Of a DNA stretch of 64,000 nt, positions 10,290 to 22,449 are shown piece after piece. The notes beneath the pieces are model-generated. The model had not been told where the DNA came from and did not search any database. It was given only the letters and a program-made list of their open reading frames with translations. This DNA comes from Taenia hydatigena (taxonomy: Eukaryota; Platyhelminthes; Cestoda; Cyclophyllidea; Taeniidae): positions 62,001-126,000 of the forward strand of contig JADWOT020001313.1 of the NCBI GenBank assembly GCA_036345935.2, in the 5' to 3' direction. Each line of letters opens with the position of its first letter. Position 1 is the stretch's first letter. The position numbers and the translations under genes were made by a program.

Positions 10290-13200
10290 CAGCCTACTTT
10301 AAGATGCACTCGTCATCCATGTCAACAAGCAACTGCAGGGCAACATGATCAAAACACTTTCACACCTCCCAAAGCAAAATATTACGCAGCGGTCAACACC
10401 GCTCTAAATCGCAACAAAACATCTCCATCACTACTGTACACATACACACTGCAGCGCCTTCAGCCTTCCCTCACCCCAACAACACCAAATAAGACACATC
10501 ATCCGAGCAGAATACACATCTAGTCCACATACAACGGCGAGGAAAACAAGTGGCCCCACCACCAACACTCGTAACTTAGCGAACTACCGATGCGTTACAC
10601 GGTTCATCTCTCCGCCTCCAGCGCCATCCTCCATGCTCTCCTTGGTAGTTGTGCTGCACCTGCAATCTCCTCCCCAACTTCTATGGCCAAAGCGGATCCC
10701 GCAGGGAATGATGCGGATCCACCGAACACCATGCCTACAAGCAAAATTCCAAATCCTGTCAACGATAAGACCTCAAGACCATGACATTAACAGAACAACT
10801 TAGACTCGATGTGACTATCAGCCTCAAACCTAATGCCACATAGCAGCCATACGATGACAAACTACCTGCATTAGGTAGCAGCAACACTCAGTACCATTAA
10901 CCGACAGATGTAGTCGTTAAACACACCCACGGAACCATGTGAGGCACCAAGTCAATGGACATTTACCGTTTCTCCTACCAATTAATCGCACTTTGGCAAT
11001 ATGTCACCTTACTCACTGTAGCACATAAGCCTGTAGCCGTCAATGAAAACGCCTCCTTGCGTAAGTTATGCATGCACAGAAACTTCTCAACAAATTGTGT
11101 CGAACTTCTTTAGCATTAGCCAAACCACTTTCAAGCATATACAGCTCACACTAACCACACTTCCGATCACTTCACAGCTACCTTGTATTGGCTTCACCTC
11201 ACACCATACAACTATCAAAGGCGACAGAACCTCAACATCCTATTTTTAAAAATAAACAAGCAACACTAATAAGTGTAGGCCAATGATAACATCAGACTTA
11301 ATTTATACAACATTTCGTCTTACAGGAAAGTACTCAGCAGACTACCGCTTAGCACCAAAACACCGCATCCAGTCTTTCATAACTCCTTCGAACACAAAGT
11401 CACGCTACTTATGTCCTGCGCAAGTGAACATTCAACATCGAGCAAGGAAACCTTCAGCAGGATCGATTGGTCGAATGTCTACAACACCACATCTGTCAAC
11501 GACGACGACGACGACAAGTTCAAGGGCGCATAGTGCCGTCTCAGTGGACTCCTATGGGCTGGCTTCTACAACCACATTCTCCTTCTTCGATACCACCGTC
11601 AGCAACGACGCATATTGTTGACAGGACCCCATAACCACCACAAGACCTAACTAGTTAAACATAAAAAATACTGCGCTACCAAGTTTTGCGCCCAAAATTA
11701 GCACCAAGTACTGTTCAATAATGTCTACATGCTTATCACAAAATACACCAAGGAAAAAATGCTCTTGCCGTACTTTGCGCCTGCAACGAATCTAGCACCG
11801 TGTAGTGTTAGTTGATTGGTAGATTTTTCCCTTTGTTTCCAACAGATTGGACCCCTCCTGCCATAATCTCTCCCTTTTGATATCATCCACTATCCAACCA
11901 ACCGCCAGGACAGCTTCAACTGATCCCCTTCAAAACTATTCTGCGAAACGAACAAGCGATGCAAAGTGCTGTTGCTGGATAACAAAATCTCATCCGAACT
12001 CAATTCCTCATATTCATTCAATAAAAAATTTGTATGCGTTTCGACTTGTTCATGTACGTACACACAACTATGACCAAGTCAACTTGATGCATTCCAAATA
12101 CATAAACTGAGAAGTAACATAAAATACATCCGCGTACAGTGAAAAAGTCGGTAAATACAAAGATAAAAGGCACACACTTCAAAATGCAAACATATCGGAG
12201 TTCGAGAAAAGGGTCCAGAGTAGATTCCAAAACAGCTCTGCAGCACTGCCGCCCATTTCCACCCAATTCACCGACCTTTCTCAACGCGATCATAAGCCTG
12301 CCTACCAGCTCAACACTAACCTCACATCCATCTCGTCTGTTTACCTGCTGACCATGCAATTATCCAATGCATGAACCAAAAGAGCTAACACCCATCGCTA
12401 TGCCATCAAACGCAACAATATCATCCATGGCAAGATCCGCATCGCAGGTCAAAGGAGACGCCCCCACAAATGACTTAAACATCCCACATTGCATATCATT
12501 CCACACGCTCATCACATGTAGCTTCATCACTACTGTAAATTCGTAGTATCCGAAACGTACAGAAAGAAAAAAGTGGGAAAGCCGATACACAAACGTCCGA
12601 TGACCCGCCACATCAACACACACAAGCAAACATAATATCTTAAAAACCAAACATTTAAGGCCGCTACAAGACAACGTCTGTGTAGCAATGCGGAAGTGCC
12701 CAGCGAAGAGTTACAGGTCTCTCAGCGACCATCCTCCTGCTCCTCAATCAGCCTCAAACACTAACTCATGTCAGAGCTGAACCCACATAACAAGTTTCAC
12801 AAAGATACTATCAACACACAACCATGGTCTCGAAGTCAAGAAACGACCGAATCGCGAAGTGCCCCGCGCACTCCATATATTCTCCGCCAAAGCAGACAAT
12901 ATAGGTATAAAAATAACGCACCTACTACCACACATAAATACGAAAGGATCTACAAAGAGGTGATAAGAACACATTGCACAAAACAGCGACCAATAAACCA
13001 CAAACTAATCTTACCTAAGAAATGCAATGAGTAACAGCGACGGCGAGATTCGCAGTCAATGTTGCTAGGTAACACTTCCACGCCCAGCAGATAATGCCGC
13101 ATCGAAAATACACATTCCCGTCAAGTGAAATAATGAGAACCAACATGCATACCAAATGAGGCCTCACAGCTGAAATTCAAGCATGCTTTCAAGCACCAGA

Positions 13201-13300
13201 CGCTTCACAACAACGAAGACCTAAATCAACCGCGCAGAGATAATTCAGCACAACAAAATCGCACGATTAAGTTTCATTATTCCACAACAAAATTGGTCTC
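10290..13300. other. Strand-asymmetric C+A-rich, G-poor block
   Basis: For about 3 kb the + strand is strongly depleted in G. In 11,101-11,220 I count 11 G against about 40 C, and 12,241-12,360 has about 14 G against roughly three times as many C; flanking DNA does not show this skew. Several open frames here (for example minus 12,018-12,359 and 12,360-12,674, same frame, one stop between) are best explained by the composition: the G/T-rich minus strand has few stop codons. There is no recognisable domain, terminal repeat or RNA gene. The block could be an inserted element with its own strand bias, or a region of strand-specific mutation. Confidence 0.55.
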
Positions 13301-13615
13301 CAAATTTAGTCTGCTCTGTCTCTTGCATTCGATAACACGCATACAACGCCAAAACTCAACAATGGCGGTAGACTGATAGGCATGTATTTATACGCATGTG
13401 CAAAGTATTAATCCCCAATAAACAGCCAAAATATATTTCCCAAAAAGAGGAAGGACTATGACCATACAATATTGCTCACCCAAGGCCTAACTTGATTGTT
13501 CGAACTAGGTCAGCTAGATTTCCCGAATGTCAGTTTCGTTGGATCTAGCCTGGCAGTGCGGTCAAGGATTCAATTCAAATCATTGGCAAACACCATAAGA
13601 CATTCGAGACCAAAG

Positions 13616-13790
13616 GTAATGTAGCGTCCCGAGGGTTCCTCGAAAGCAAAAGTTGGCAGAATGCTAGGGTGGACTGAAGGAAAAAGGCTGCTGGCATGGC
13701 TCAGAAGCCAGCCCACGCAGCTAGGGCAATACGGCCTCCTCTGTGACCTCGACCAAACCGGCAGTTCCAACAAACAAAGTATTACAGTAA
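13616..13790. mobile_element. Solo LTR, copy A, with 4-bp target-site duplication
   Basis: The LTR runs 13,620-13,786 (167 bp), starts TGTAGCGTCCC and ends ATTACA, giving the TG...CA termini and TGTA/TACA terminal inversion of retroviral-type LTRs. It is bracketed by GTAA at 13,616-13,619 and GTAA at 13,787-13,790. The body matches copy B at 62,212-62,397, sharing GGCTGCTGGCATGGC, GCCAGCCCACGCAGC and AGTTCCAACAAACAAAGTA. No internal element sequence adjoins it, so it is the product of LTR-LTR recombination. Minus-strand peptides starting MLELPV arise from both copies and are not genes. Confidence 0.75.
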
Positions 13791-13873
13791 GGTATGTGGT
13801 TTTGAGCGCGTGTAATTTCTAGGTTCAATGATGCTTGCATTACTTTTTTTTGTTCTGTCTACCGGTTCCAGAC

Positions 13874-13930
13874 ACTTGGGTGGCCACATTGCCCCAGTTG
13901 GGTGGACTGGCCTCCACGCCATGCTTACAG
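13874..13930. repeat. Short repeat shared with 62,769-62,825
   Basis: About 57 bp starting ACTTGGGTGG and ending near GCCATGCTT is roughly 75% identical to 62,769-62,825. In both places it lies downstream of a solo LTR (88 bp here, 372 bp there), so the LTR family may have inserted twice into copies of one older repeat. Confidence 0.5.
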
Positions 13931-14097
13931 CCCCGTTCTCTGCATTAATATGTAATGGTAGTCCGAATACATGCTAATCATCGTGGTATCTCAATGTAAA
14001 GGTAAAACTTGTCTTGCTAAAATCGATTTTGAACGTTTTTAATGTTGAAACGCAAAACTTTTAAAGCAGTCGCCTCCTACCCATGTTATGAGGAGGT

Positions 14098-14674
14098 ATC
14101 TGTACATATTGTGACGAAATGGAAGTATTGTGCATGTGAGCACCTTTTGGTAGTATGCCGGTAGTCTGTGTTATCGCAGCATCGACGCGTCCTTCCTTTG
14201 TAATCCGTTTCAGGTTTTCTATTGTTAAGACAGAGCCGCTAAACTTAGTTCCTAGGTCTGTTGCAAGAGGCCGTCGGCAGGGAATGTGACAAAATGAAGT
14301 GTTCTGTACGTGAGCACATCTTGGTAATAGGGCAGTAGTCAATATTATCAAGGCACCGACGCGTCTCTTCTTTACAATCCGCAACGCAAATTTTATTGTT
14401 TAGACAGATCTGATAGGCGCTAATCCGCCATCGCGGCATTAACGATTCTCAACTTTATATTAGGTATGACGCATTATAAGGTTGAGACGAAGGATTAGGC
14501 ATGCATTCTCCTTTTGCGATCGCGATGAAGTGCTGTCGGTACAGATTGTGAGGAGTTGGAAGTATTCTGTATGTGGGCACCTCTTGAGAGTAGTAGGGCG
14601 GTAGTCTGTTGTACTGGCACAGACAAATCTCTCCTTTTTATTTGGTATGACGTTTTATATTGTTGAGACGGAGG
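14098..14674. repeat. Three diverged tandem repeat units
   Basis: Units at about 14,098-14,236, 14,281-14,410 and 14,536-14,674 share the same order of blocks: GTGA...GGAAGTATT, GTGAGCACC, GTAGTCTGT, then a T-rich stretch and ATTGTT(G/A)AGAC. An orphan tail block lies at 14,452-14,494. On the minus strand the units encode related peptides around TT-G/A-I/L-LP-K/R-GAH-x2-NTS; two of the three are in one 107-codon open frame (14,061-14,384). I do not recognise the family. Confidence 0.65.
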
Positions 14675-14689
14675 ATTTTATGTATGTGA

Positions 14690-17600
14690 AAAGACACATT
14701 AAGGCCAGATTAGAGATATATAAAAACACCACAAATCGTGAAGATTTTCAGTTGATAGGTGATGATTGCTTTTCACTTGTAGGGTATGGAGGAATGGAAC
14801 AAAAAGAAGTTGCACCTAGGTCAAGAATAGTAAGATGCAAATTATGACGATTATAACTCCTAAGGGCCAATGCCAGATCTGATGGGCCTTGGAACACTTT
14901 TTAATCATTTGTTACCTGGTTCATTTAGGTAAGAGTGATGGAAAGGAGTCTGTGGTAAATACCCACCAATTAACCGCGCCGGGTATCGTCATTGCGGGAA
15001 ACCTTTTTAAGACCATTAACTTGTTGAGAACGAGTCGATAATTGTGCAGCGATTTCAGGCTCCAGTGAATTATAATGCATCAAAATGTTTTTAAATTTGA
15101 AATAAAAGAGAAAGAGTATGACCGGTGTTAGAGAATAAATATGATATGATGCAGTCGCAATTTATGTCTCAATAATTTTGCAGTAAAATAATTGCGCTTA
15201 CGTTACAAAAAGAACAAGAAAGGTAAAAATTTAAATTCAACTTTAAACTAATATTTGATAGGGGGTGTAGGAAGTAGAACTGACCGAGTATCTAATTATA
15301 GAAAATGGTTTACTAAGTGCAAAAAGAGTAAAAGACTAATGAATGCCGAGGCGTGAAGTTATCATGGCAAAATATTTTAATGCTCTGACTAAAGCAAGTA
15401 CTAAGTGAACTGCAATGGATCACTAAGGAACTTCAAAGTAGCCCCAAATATTAACACTGCAGAACAACAGAATCTCGTCTGCATTAATTAAGCGTATTGT
15501 TCTAAGGCAACGCGTCTATGTAAATGCGGTTAATCGGACGCTAAGAGAAAATAGCTCTTGCTATTTGTCAAATTGTTATGAGCCAAATTTGTCAGCTATG
15601 GATGTGGATGTTGTATGGATTTAATGAAGACGGTGACACATGCCATACGGTCTGGGAACCAAATCCATTACTTAATGTGGCTTCTCCTGGTTGTGCGACT
15701 TTCTTTTTGGTAAAAGCAATTAGTCAGGCAGCTCATACAATTTAATTTCATTGGGCCGTCTGTTTTTTCCCGATGTTTTGGATTCATTTCATCAGGCTTG
15801 CTGGTGTCCATGCACAGCTGAGGGAGATTGAGCGCTCTATCAACCGAATGGCTAAAATAATTGTGAGATGTACATGAAAAAATTAGGCAAATGGCTGCTC
15901 GTCCTGTACTAATTCATGCACGATCTAATGGGCTCTGCAAAAAGCTTTAACTAACTTGTATGCGTCTTTATTGTAAGCGCGAGTTTTGAGTTCAAACTGC
16001 TCACTTTGTGAAAATAGAGACGTTAATTTCAATACGCTTGATCAAATGTGACGCTTAATTAGCGAGATGGAAATGAATTCTTGACAAAGAATCACGTCTA
16101 TACACCGAGTTTTTAGTATTTTTGCACGGCGGAGCAATAAACTAGCTGGTTTTGCGTACTCACAGCTCAAAGCTGCAGTGAATCATGTAGGTTTGAAAGA
16201 AACTTTAAGAAACGGTACGATAAAAACAAAGCCAAACTGCTATCTGCTTTAGTAAACATTTTTAGCTTCTTCAAGGAGGAGCTTGATAGGGCTAAATTTA
16301 ATAAAATACGCAAATAAAATACGCAAAAATAAAATAGGCAAATAAAACCAATTCCTTTTAGACGTAGGCTATACAAAAGTAAAGTACATGAAGATTGGGG
16401 TTCATCCAGGAATGGCACGATATAACATGAGACCTACTAAAATGCAAACGAATTGCTCTGCGTGTGACAATCGATTTGTTAATTTCAATACTAGTAAGAT
16501 TTTAAACATGTCTTTAAAATTTTCTTATTATTCGCTTCTCACATGTCTTTTGCTTTTAAACTTTTTGCCAAATCGATGCATGCCAGCGACGAAAATGCGC
16601 AGTCGATGGATGATTTTCCTAATCTCATTGTAATGAAAATCCACATTAGTGAACTAAGACGAGCATGGTGCTGCTATTTGCAGTAAGTGGTTATAAAATC
16701 CACGCTCCTTCCCTACCGTCTTCAAAGCTTTGTCACTAAGGGAGAAAAGGCTTAATGTACTGCAGTTAATGTCATAATCGCAGAAGGTATATGCAAGCAC
16801 AGAGTTTCATTCGAGGCCCCCATGGTCAAACTATCAATGCATGGGGGACATATGGAGGAGCAAAAGGGGACTTAGACTTGATTAATTGGCAGATCGCAAC
16901 CTTCTCTGCTTCAATAAACAACATTTCTTCTTTACGGGACCTTTTGTAGTTATTCTATCTAATTTTAATTACATGCATAAGTCGTAGCATTCTCGCAACG
17001 CTTTAGATCTCTTTGGCTCAAAACGTTCAAATTTACTTCTACATCTTACTCTATCACAAAAAGGGGTAAAAGCACATTTTATAAAAGAGGGGCTGATATT
17101 TACATTACCTGAGCTCACTCTGACAAAAATTAAACACTTTCTCATACGTTGATGCCTTATACTTCACCCTCCACTGCCTCTATGCCTAGATGCTACGAGT
17201 GGAAAGTAGTCCACTGTAGGCTGTAATATAATAAGCATCGCTGAATAAAGATTGGCATCTCATTTCATTATAAAGTACTAAATAAAAGATGGGGGTCACA
17301 TTCCATGACTCGTACCATCAACACTCTTCTACAGCATTCGCGTTGTCCCAAAAGAGAAAAGACTGCACGATAAAAGAAATAAAAGTTTTTCGGAAAACTA
17401 CGGGCAGATTTAAGGCGTGCACACCGAATCTTAATACTGCTAATGCAAGAATAAAATTCATGTATAGGAGAGGAAAGCAGAAATTCACCAAAATCAATTG
17501 TGTGCTCTCACCTGGTCCGCTGCAATTCCACCCATTCCCTCTGACTCCGCAATCAGAGAAAAGTGGTTTTTCGATATAGACCTGATATCTAAACACATTT

Positions 17601-20600
17601 ACAGCCTCAAAAGAGGCGAATTTCCTGGTTAGTATCAGACTGATTTTGTGGGCACTACATAAGTGAAAATGCAACAAATTATCTATATCACCGATTGCAG
17701 CATCGATAAATACATTATGTGAAATGTTCAACAAAGCATGACATGCAGTTTTAGATTTCTAATTTCTTAATCCTTAAACGAAAAATTTGGGGTAACTTTT
17801 CATTATGACATTATGTTCGTGCATTCTTCTAAGCATGAAATAAACCAGAAGCATCATCTGTAAGAATTGCAAGCAAATCGTTCTAATTCTGGCAAGGAAA
17901 TTGGGTATTCTTAGTAAACACCTTGCTCTGTGCAACGTTTAATATCATTTAGTGACGGAAGACTTGAATTTCTTGTTAGAGTGCGAAAAATCTAAGCGGT
18001 GAGTGTCATCTGAATGAGGGATATGTGGCGCGTCGTTCGCAACACTTGCCTATGCGCACTGCTTAAAATGAGTAGGCGGGGCAGACTAGTTTCATAATGT
18101 ATTGCGGCAGCAGCAGAGAGTAAACGTGGCAAAGTAATGATGTGATATTGATTTTCTGTCCGTGTAGAGGAGCATTGATTGTCGACCAGCATGAAGCGCA
18201 GACAGAAGTAACTAAATAAAGTTGCATTTAATCAAGTTGCTTAATAAATTTGACTAAGTCAAACTTCAACGGTGGCTGTATGCACCCGAACGCGCGTTTT
18301 GAATGAAGGGCAGCTAAAAGCTTTAGTCTACATAATGGTATATTTCGCAGCGAAATGTGTAGCCAAAACAACAAGAAGAGCATATTTTGAACAAAATCTT
18401 AAGCCAAAACTTCACCTGTTCACGTGCGTTATGCTGCTCACACCTATGCTAATGCAACACTTTTTGAAAACCTGTTGCAAAACTGTCTAGGAGGTTTGAA
18501 ACAACTTTAAGTCGCTAGCAGCTGAAGGTTAGTGATGTGTGGTTCTGCAAAGATTTACGGTAGACAAAAAATTTAGAGCGAGATCTTTTCACTTGATGCA
18601 ATTTGACCAAGCAGCGAGTGTTGACTTGAAGTAAATTTGCAATAAGCCAATGTCAAAAACGGGAGCACTACGGTGTAAAATGAACATTTAAGAAGGCAAG
18701 CTATTATAGCACCCTAATCTTACGTTCCACATACTGGAGAAAAGAGGGGCGAGAGAGAAGCGCTTTCATTCATAGCCTTCGACCTACACGTCCTCCTAGG
18801 TCCTTCCATTTCAGATGTCAGTTGTCGCTCATTTCAATTTAAGCGATCAAAAATGGCGCACACACGAAAAGCAGCCTGACTCACGTTTAAGTGTCTGCTT
18901 CTTGATCCCACACCTTCTTTTTTATGTGCTTTCTCCTTAAGCTGAAGAGCATGGCCGGCAACTTTCCTTTCTTTACTTGTTACTAACCCCAGTCTTTATC
19001 ATACATGCAAGAGATGGCATAGTCGTCTGACGGAAGAGCAGTATCTTAGGTCTTATCATTTTCGATCCATCAGAGACTCAAACTTCTCTCCAGCTCAACT
19101 TTGCTTGCGTATGAGACTGCTTCGAAATTTGTTGAAGCCTGGCCACATAAACTCAGAACGGCAGTTATTGTGGCAGCAAAACCTGTGAACTGTCAATTGT
19201 TTAAGACCGTAATTTTGATCTGATATTAAATCGATCACATCCTGGCGTATCATGTTTCGCGAAGTACATTCCCTATTTATGGCCTTGACGAATAGCTCTA
19301 CTTGGAGACTATTTTACAGAATTGTGTTTAGGTAATGCAGGAAATAATGCAATTAGCTTGCCTCCTAATCAACTGGAAATATCATGGCAGGCTGATTAGT
19401 GAGCGCTCCTTACCATTAGTTTTTTCAACCACTGCGACACAGCTGGATTCATTTTTGGCTGTTAGCTGACTACAGTGTGGCCCAAAAGGCCTGCTATGAA
19501 ACACGCTTGCATGAGTGCGTGAACCGCCTTAGTTCTAAGCTAATCTCAGCTGACACTTGCTTTATCCAGTTGAGCAGGATTACCTTACAGGTGCTCACAC
19601 CAGCACTGGTATGACCAACAAACTCCACGTACCCTAGTCGCTCTTCTGCAGCATAATGGAAGTGAGAGCAGACTTTATTTTGTGCAACGTACTCGCGAAT
19701 TTAAAATGGCCAGAGTATTAAGGCAATCATTTTGCGACTGCACGAAACTAAATGCAATCCGGTTGCGTCTCAAAGAGTACCAACTCGTTAATACGTTTAA
19801 CTTAAGTTTGATCTTACCCTTTTCCCCTAGGGGTTTGAGTCTTAATAAATGTCCTAACTTGATCAGCGTTTCATTTTCGAAATCATTCACGTCACCGGCA
19901 GAAGAAGAGAAATCGCTGAGGAACAATTGCCAAAGCAAAGGCACGTTGGATTATGTGATACTATAGGCCAATTTAGCACTGCTACTTGGTGGTAGTAGCC
20001 TAAGTTTGCTTTGATTCTAAAAATGCAAAAAAAGACAGTCCCGAGACCATCACTTGATTACTTACAATGCGTTGTTGCTGTCCGATGTGTTGCAGAGGTT
20101 CCTTCACTCCTTTAAATGGTGATGCCTCACGTCCCTCTCAATTTCGAAAATAGGTGTTTTTGCCTATTCTTCGAAAGGTGAGGAAAGTATGTAAAACAAA
20201 TGGGCAAAGACGAAGACTATTATAAATTTTGACGTTAACTACAAGGACTCTTTCTTATTTTGCTCCATAATGTAAAAATGCTCAATGGAAACATCGGTTT
20301 TATGCAAACTACTTCTTCACTACCATGGGATAGCCTTGTAACATCTGCAAAGCTGAGCTCGTAGACGTAGGCATGTTGTTAGCATTTGAGTGTTAATTAT
20401 TATTACTATTATTACCAACTATTATTGTTAGCATTACCTTTTTTGTTGAACTGCGACGCACGTATCACATTGTAATCGTCTTCCTGCGACGTTTTTCGCC
20501 TCCTTTTCCATGAATCCTTCTACTTCTTTGGCTGTCAAACAGCCTTTGTCTCGACTAGTTAATTCACCTTATTCACAACTACTGCAACGAACGAGCAGAA

Positions 20601-21560
20601 AGGACAGCGAGATCCAAGTTCTTAATCGATAGGCTGTTTCGGCTACAATACTGTTTGTATTCCTGCGCATAGATGTCCTACGTTACTAGGTTTGGCAGCT
20701 GGCAATTTAAATGATGTTACTTCTGTTCAATTAATTGAAAGGATGGAACTTAAACTCTTGCAACGGTTGTTAGCTAGTAGCACACGTTGCTTATAAATCT
20801 GCAAATGCAATGAATGGGAGAGCCGATGTCGATATGGCAAAACATTTGAATCAATATTGTGTAAAATCTTGCTATCAAAATTGCGCTCCCACTTGCATGT
20901 CAGCTGCATTCAAATGTTAAAATGAGTTTAAAATTGGATAACGCGACGAGAGTCTTCGTAACAGGGAGCAATGTGAAGGGCAACGTTAGCAATCACACCA
21001 CATAGGAAGCCAAATTTCCCCACATCATCAAAATTTTGCTACCTGGTTACGAGTCGGTTCCATGAGAAGTGATAATTTTAGAATATTAGGGGGTTCTTTT
21101 GTATTAGCTTGTTCTATGCACCTAAATTCTACTTAATCTCACACTGCTCGCCTCAATTCTTCCACCTTATCACTTATGAATTCAGGTAGATTGTGATAAA
21201 TTTTTGAAGGTAAATGGGGCAAGGTTTGCATAGATAGTCATGGCGCACACTTTTTTGCTTTTATGCATAATTTGGTCCCCATTTGAGATCTTTCATTGCA
21301 TTCTTGATTAGCATATCCCACATCCTTCCTTCCGTAATTAGTAATTATGCCCATAAACATGTCGCAGCAAACAAACACTTGTCTCGCGTAGCAACTTGTA
21401 TTGATGGTATGAACACAGAGTTAATAATAAGAGACACCGCAAATTGTTTTATCGCGGTTCTGGGCTCTTCACGTACTCTTAGGTGGAACATGTGCATGGT
21501 GTCACAACTCTTGTCTCATGGAGCAGGAAAAAAGACAAACATCTAGCATACTTGACATAT
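14690..21560. other. Mostly featureless AT-rich DNA with weak open frames
   Basis: No domain, RNA gene or transposon is recognised. Short ATG-started frames of uncertain value are 16,543-16,686 (47 codons, reaching a GTAAGT donor at 16,683), 17,289-17,579 (96 codons, AAAGATGG start context, very basic) and 19,706-19,966 (+, with an overlapping antisense frame 19,675-19,944). A small hairpin lies at 20,144-20,179. None has enough support to be called a gene. Confidence 0.45.
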
Positions 21561-21980
21561 TTCAGTCTACCTCATTGCTTGTTCCCTACTACATTTCACA
21601 AATATTCAGCAAGTAAACTGCAGTGTTCCTTAGAGAAAGAGACTTAATGAATAATCTACATTTGCGTGGTGACAAGAACGTGCATGCGGAGAATCCAAAA
21701 TAGAATTTGTACGAACATCTGCTTTAAACTGCGTCAATTTTTCAATTTTCAATTTTTTCTTTTTGCAGGGCCTCGGGATATTTACCATTACGAATGAAAT
21801 TCAACAGACTTGGTATGGTTCAGTCTACTTCGTTGTTTGCTCAACGATACAATTCTCCGTTTGCCGAATGCACGTTAACATCACATGCTGAATGCAATTG
21901 CCCGTGACGCAGATTTTATAAAAAAATTTGCATTTGCATGGTGACGAGGATATACCTGCGGGAATCCGCCTTCAACAATA
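21561..21980. repeat. Two diverged direct repeats, about 260 bp apart
   Basis: TTCAGTCTAC(C/T)TC(A/G)TTG at 21,561 recurs at 21,819, and TTTGC(G/A)TGGTGAC(A/G)AG(G/A) at 21,661 recurs at 21,933, followed both times by CTGCGGGAATCC-like sequence. Order and spacing are kept, so this is an old tandem duplication. Confidence 0.5.
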
Positions 21981-22294
21981 GCTTGCAAGGACGTCAGATA
22001 TTTAGCTTTGTCATTAAATTTCTACTTCGCTTGCGTTTCAGGACAGTGCTGCTGCTAAATTGCACCCTCGACCCTGGAGGAATGCAAGTTTAGCGTGCTC
22101 GTGACATTGGGCTTTAGTTTGTTCAAGTGATCTCTCGTGTAGGTTTGCCTAATCCGGTTGCCTGAGCGAAAGCTGCTACAATTGCAGCAAGTGAATCGGA
22201 CACCTGGTTGCGCTGCAATGAATCGGTCTTTGATTTTGATAAAATAATGGCCATGCATAATTAACAATTGAAATGCGTTGTAAAATTCTCCCTA

Positions 22295-22445
22295 TCACAC
22301 TTTGCCTGCACACGAAAGTCACTTTTTGCCAAAATTAAGAGCTTTCATTTTCGTGATTCTACACTGAAAAAACGGGAATCAGATTTACATTCCGTGGTGG
22401 AGACTCACTTCCTTCATGCGATCAGCGTGCGCACACCCACACGAG
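22295..22445. repeat. Dispersed repeat copy, related to about 720-850
   Basis: CACACTTTGCCTGCAC, TTTACATTCCGTGGTGG and a CCCACACG block occur in the same order as CACACTTTACCTGCAC, TTTACATTCCCTGGTGG and CCCACACG near 720-850. The spacing differs and the rest has diverged. The family is unknown. Confidence 0.4.
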
Positions 22446-22449
22446 GGAT

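Noticed and set aside
12018..13001. Chain of minus-strand frames in one reading frame
   Set aside because: Interrupted by several stops and explained by the G/T-rich, A-poor minus strand, which has few stop codons.
13570..13773. Minus frames starting MLELPV here and at 62,163-62,384
   Set aside because: They are translations of the two solo LTRs.
17289..17734. 96-codon + frame and overlapping 138-codon minus frame
   Set aside because: Both strands are open and neither shows a known domain, so I could not choose a coding strand.
19675..19966. Overlapping sense and antisense frames of about 90 codons
   Set aside because: Open on both strands, no domain, no transcription signals recognised.
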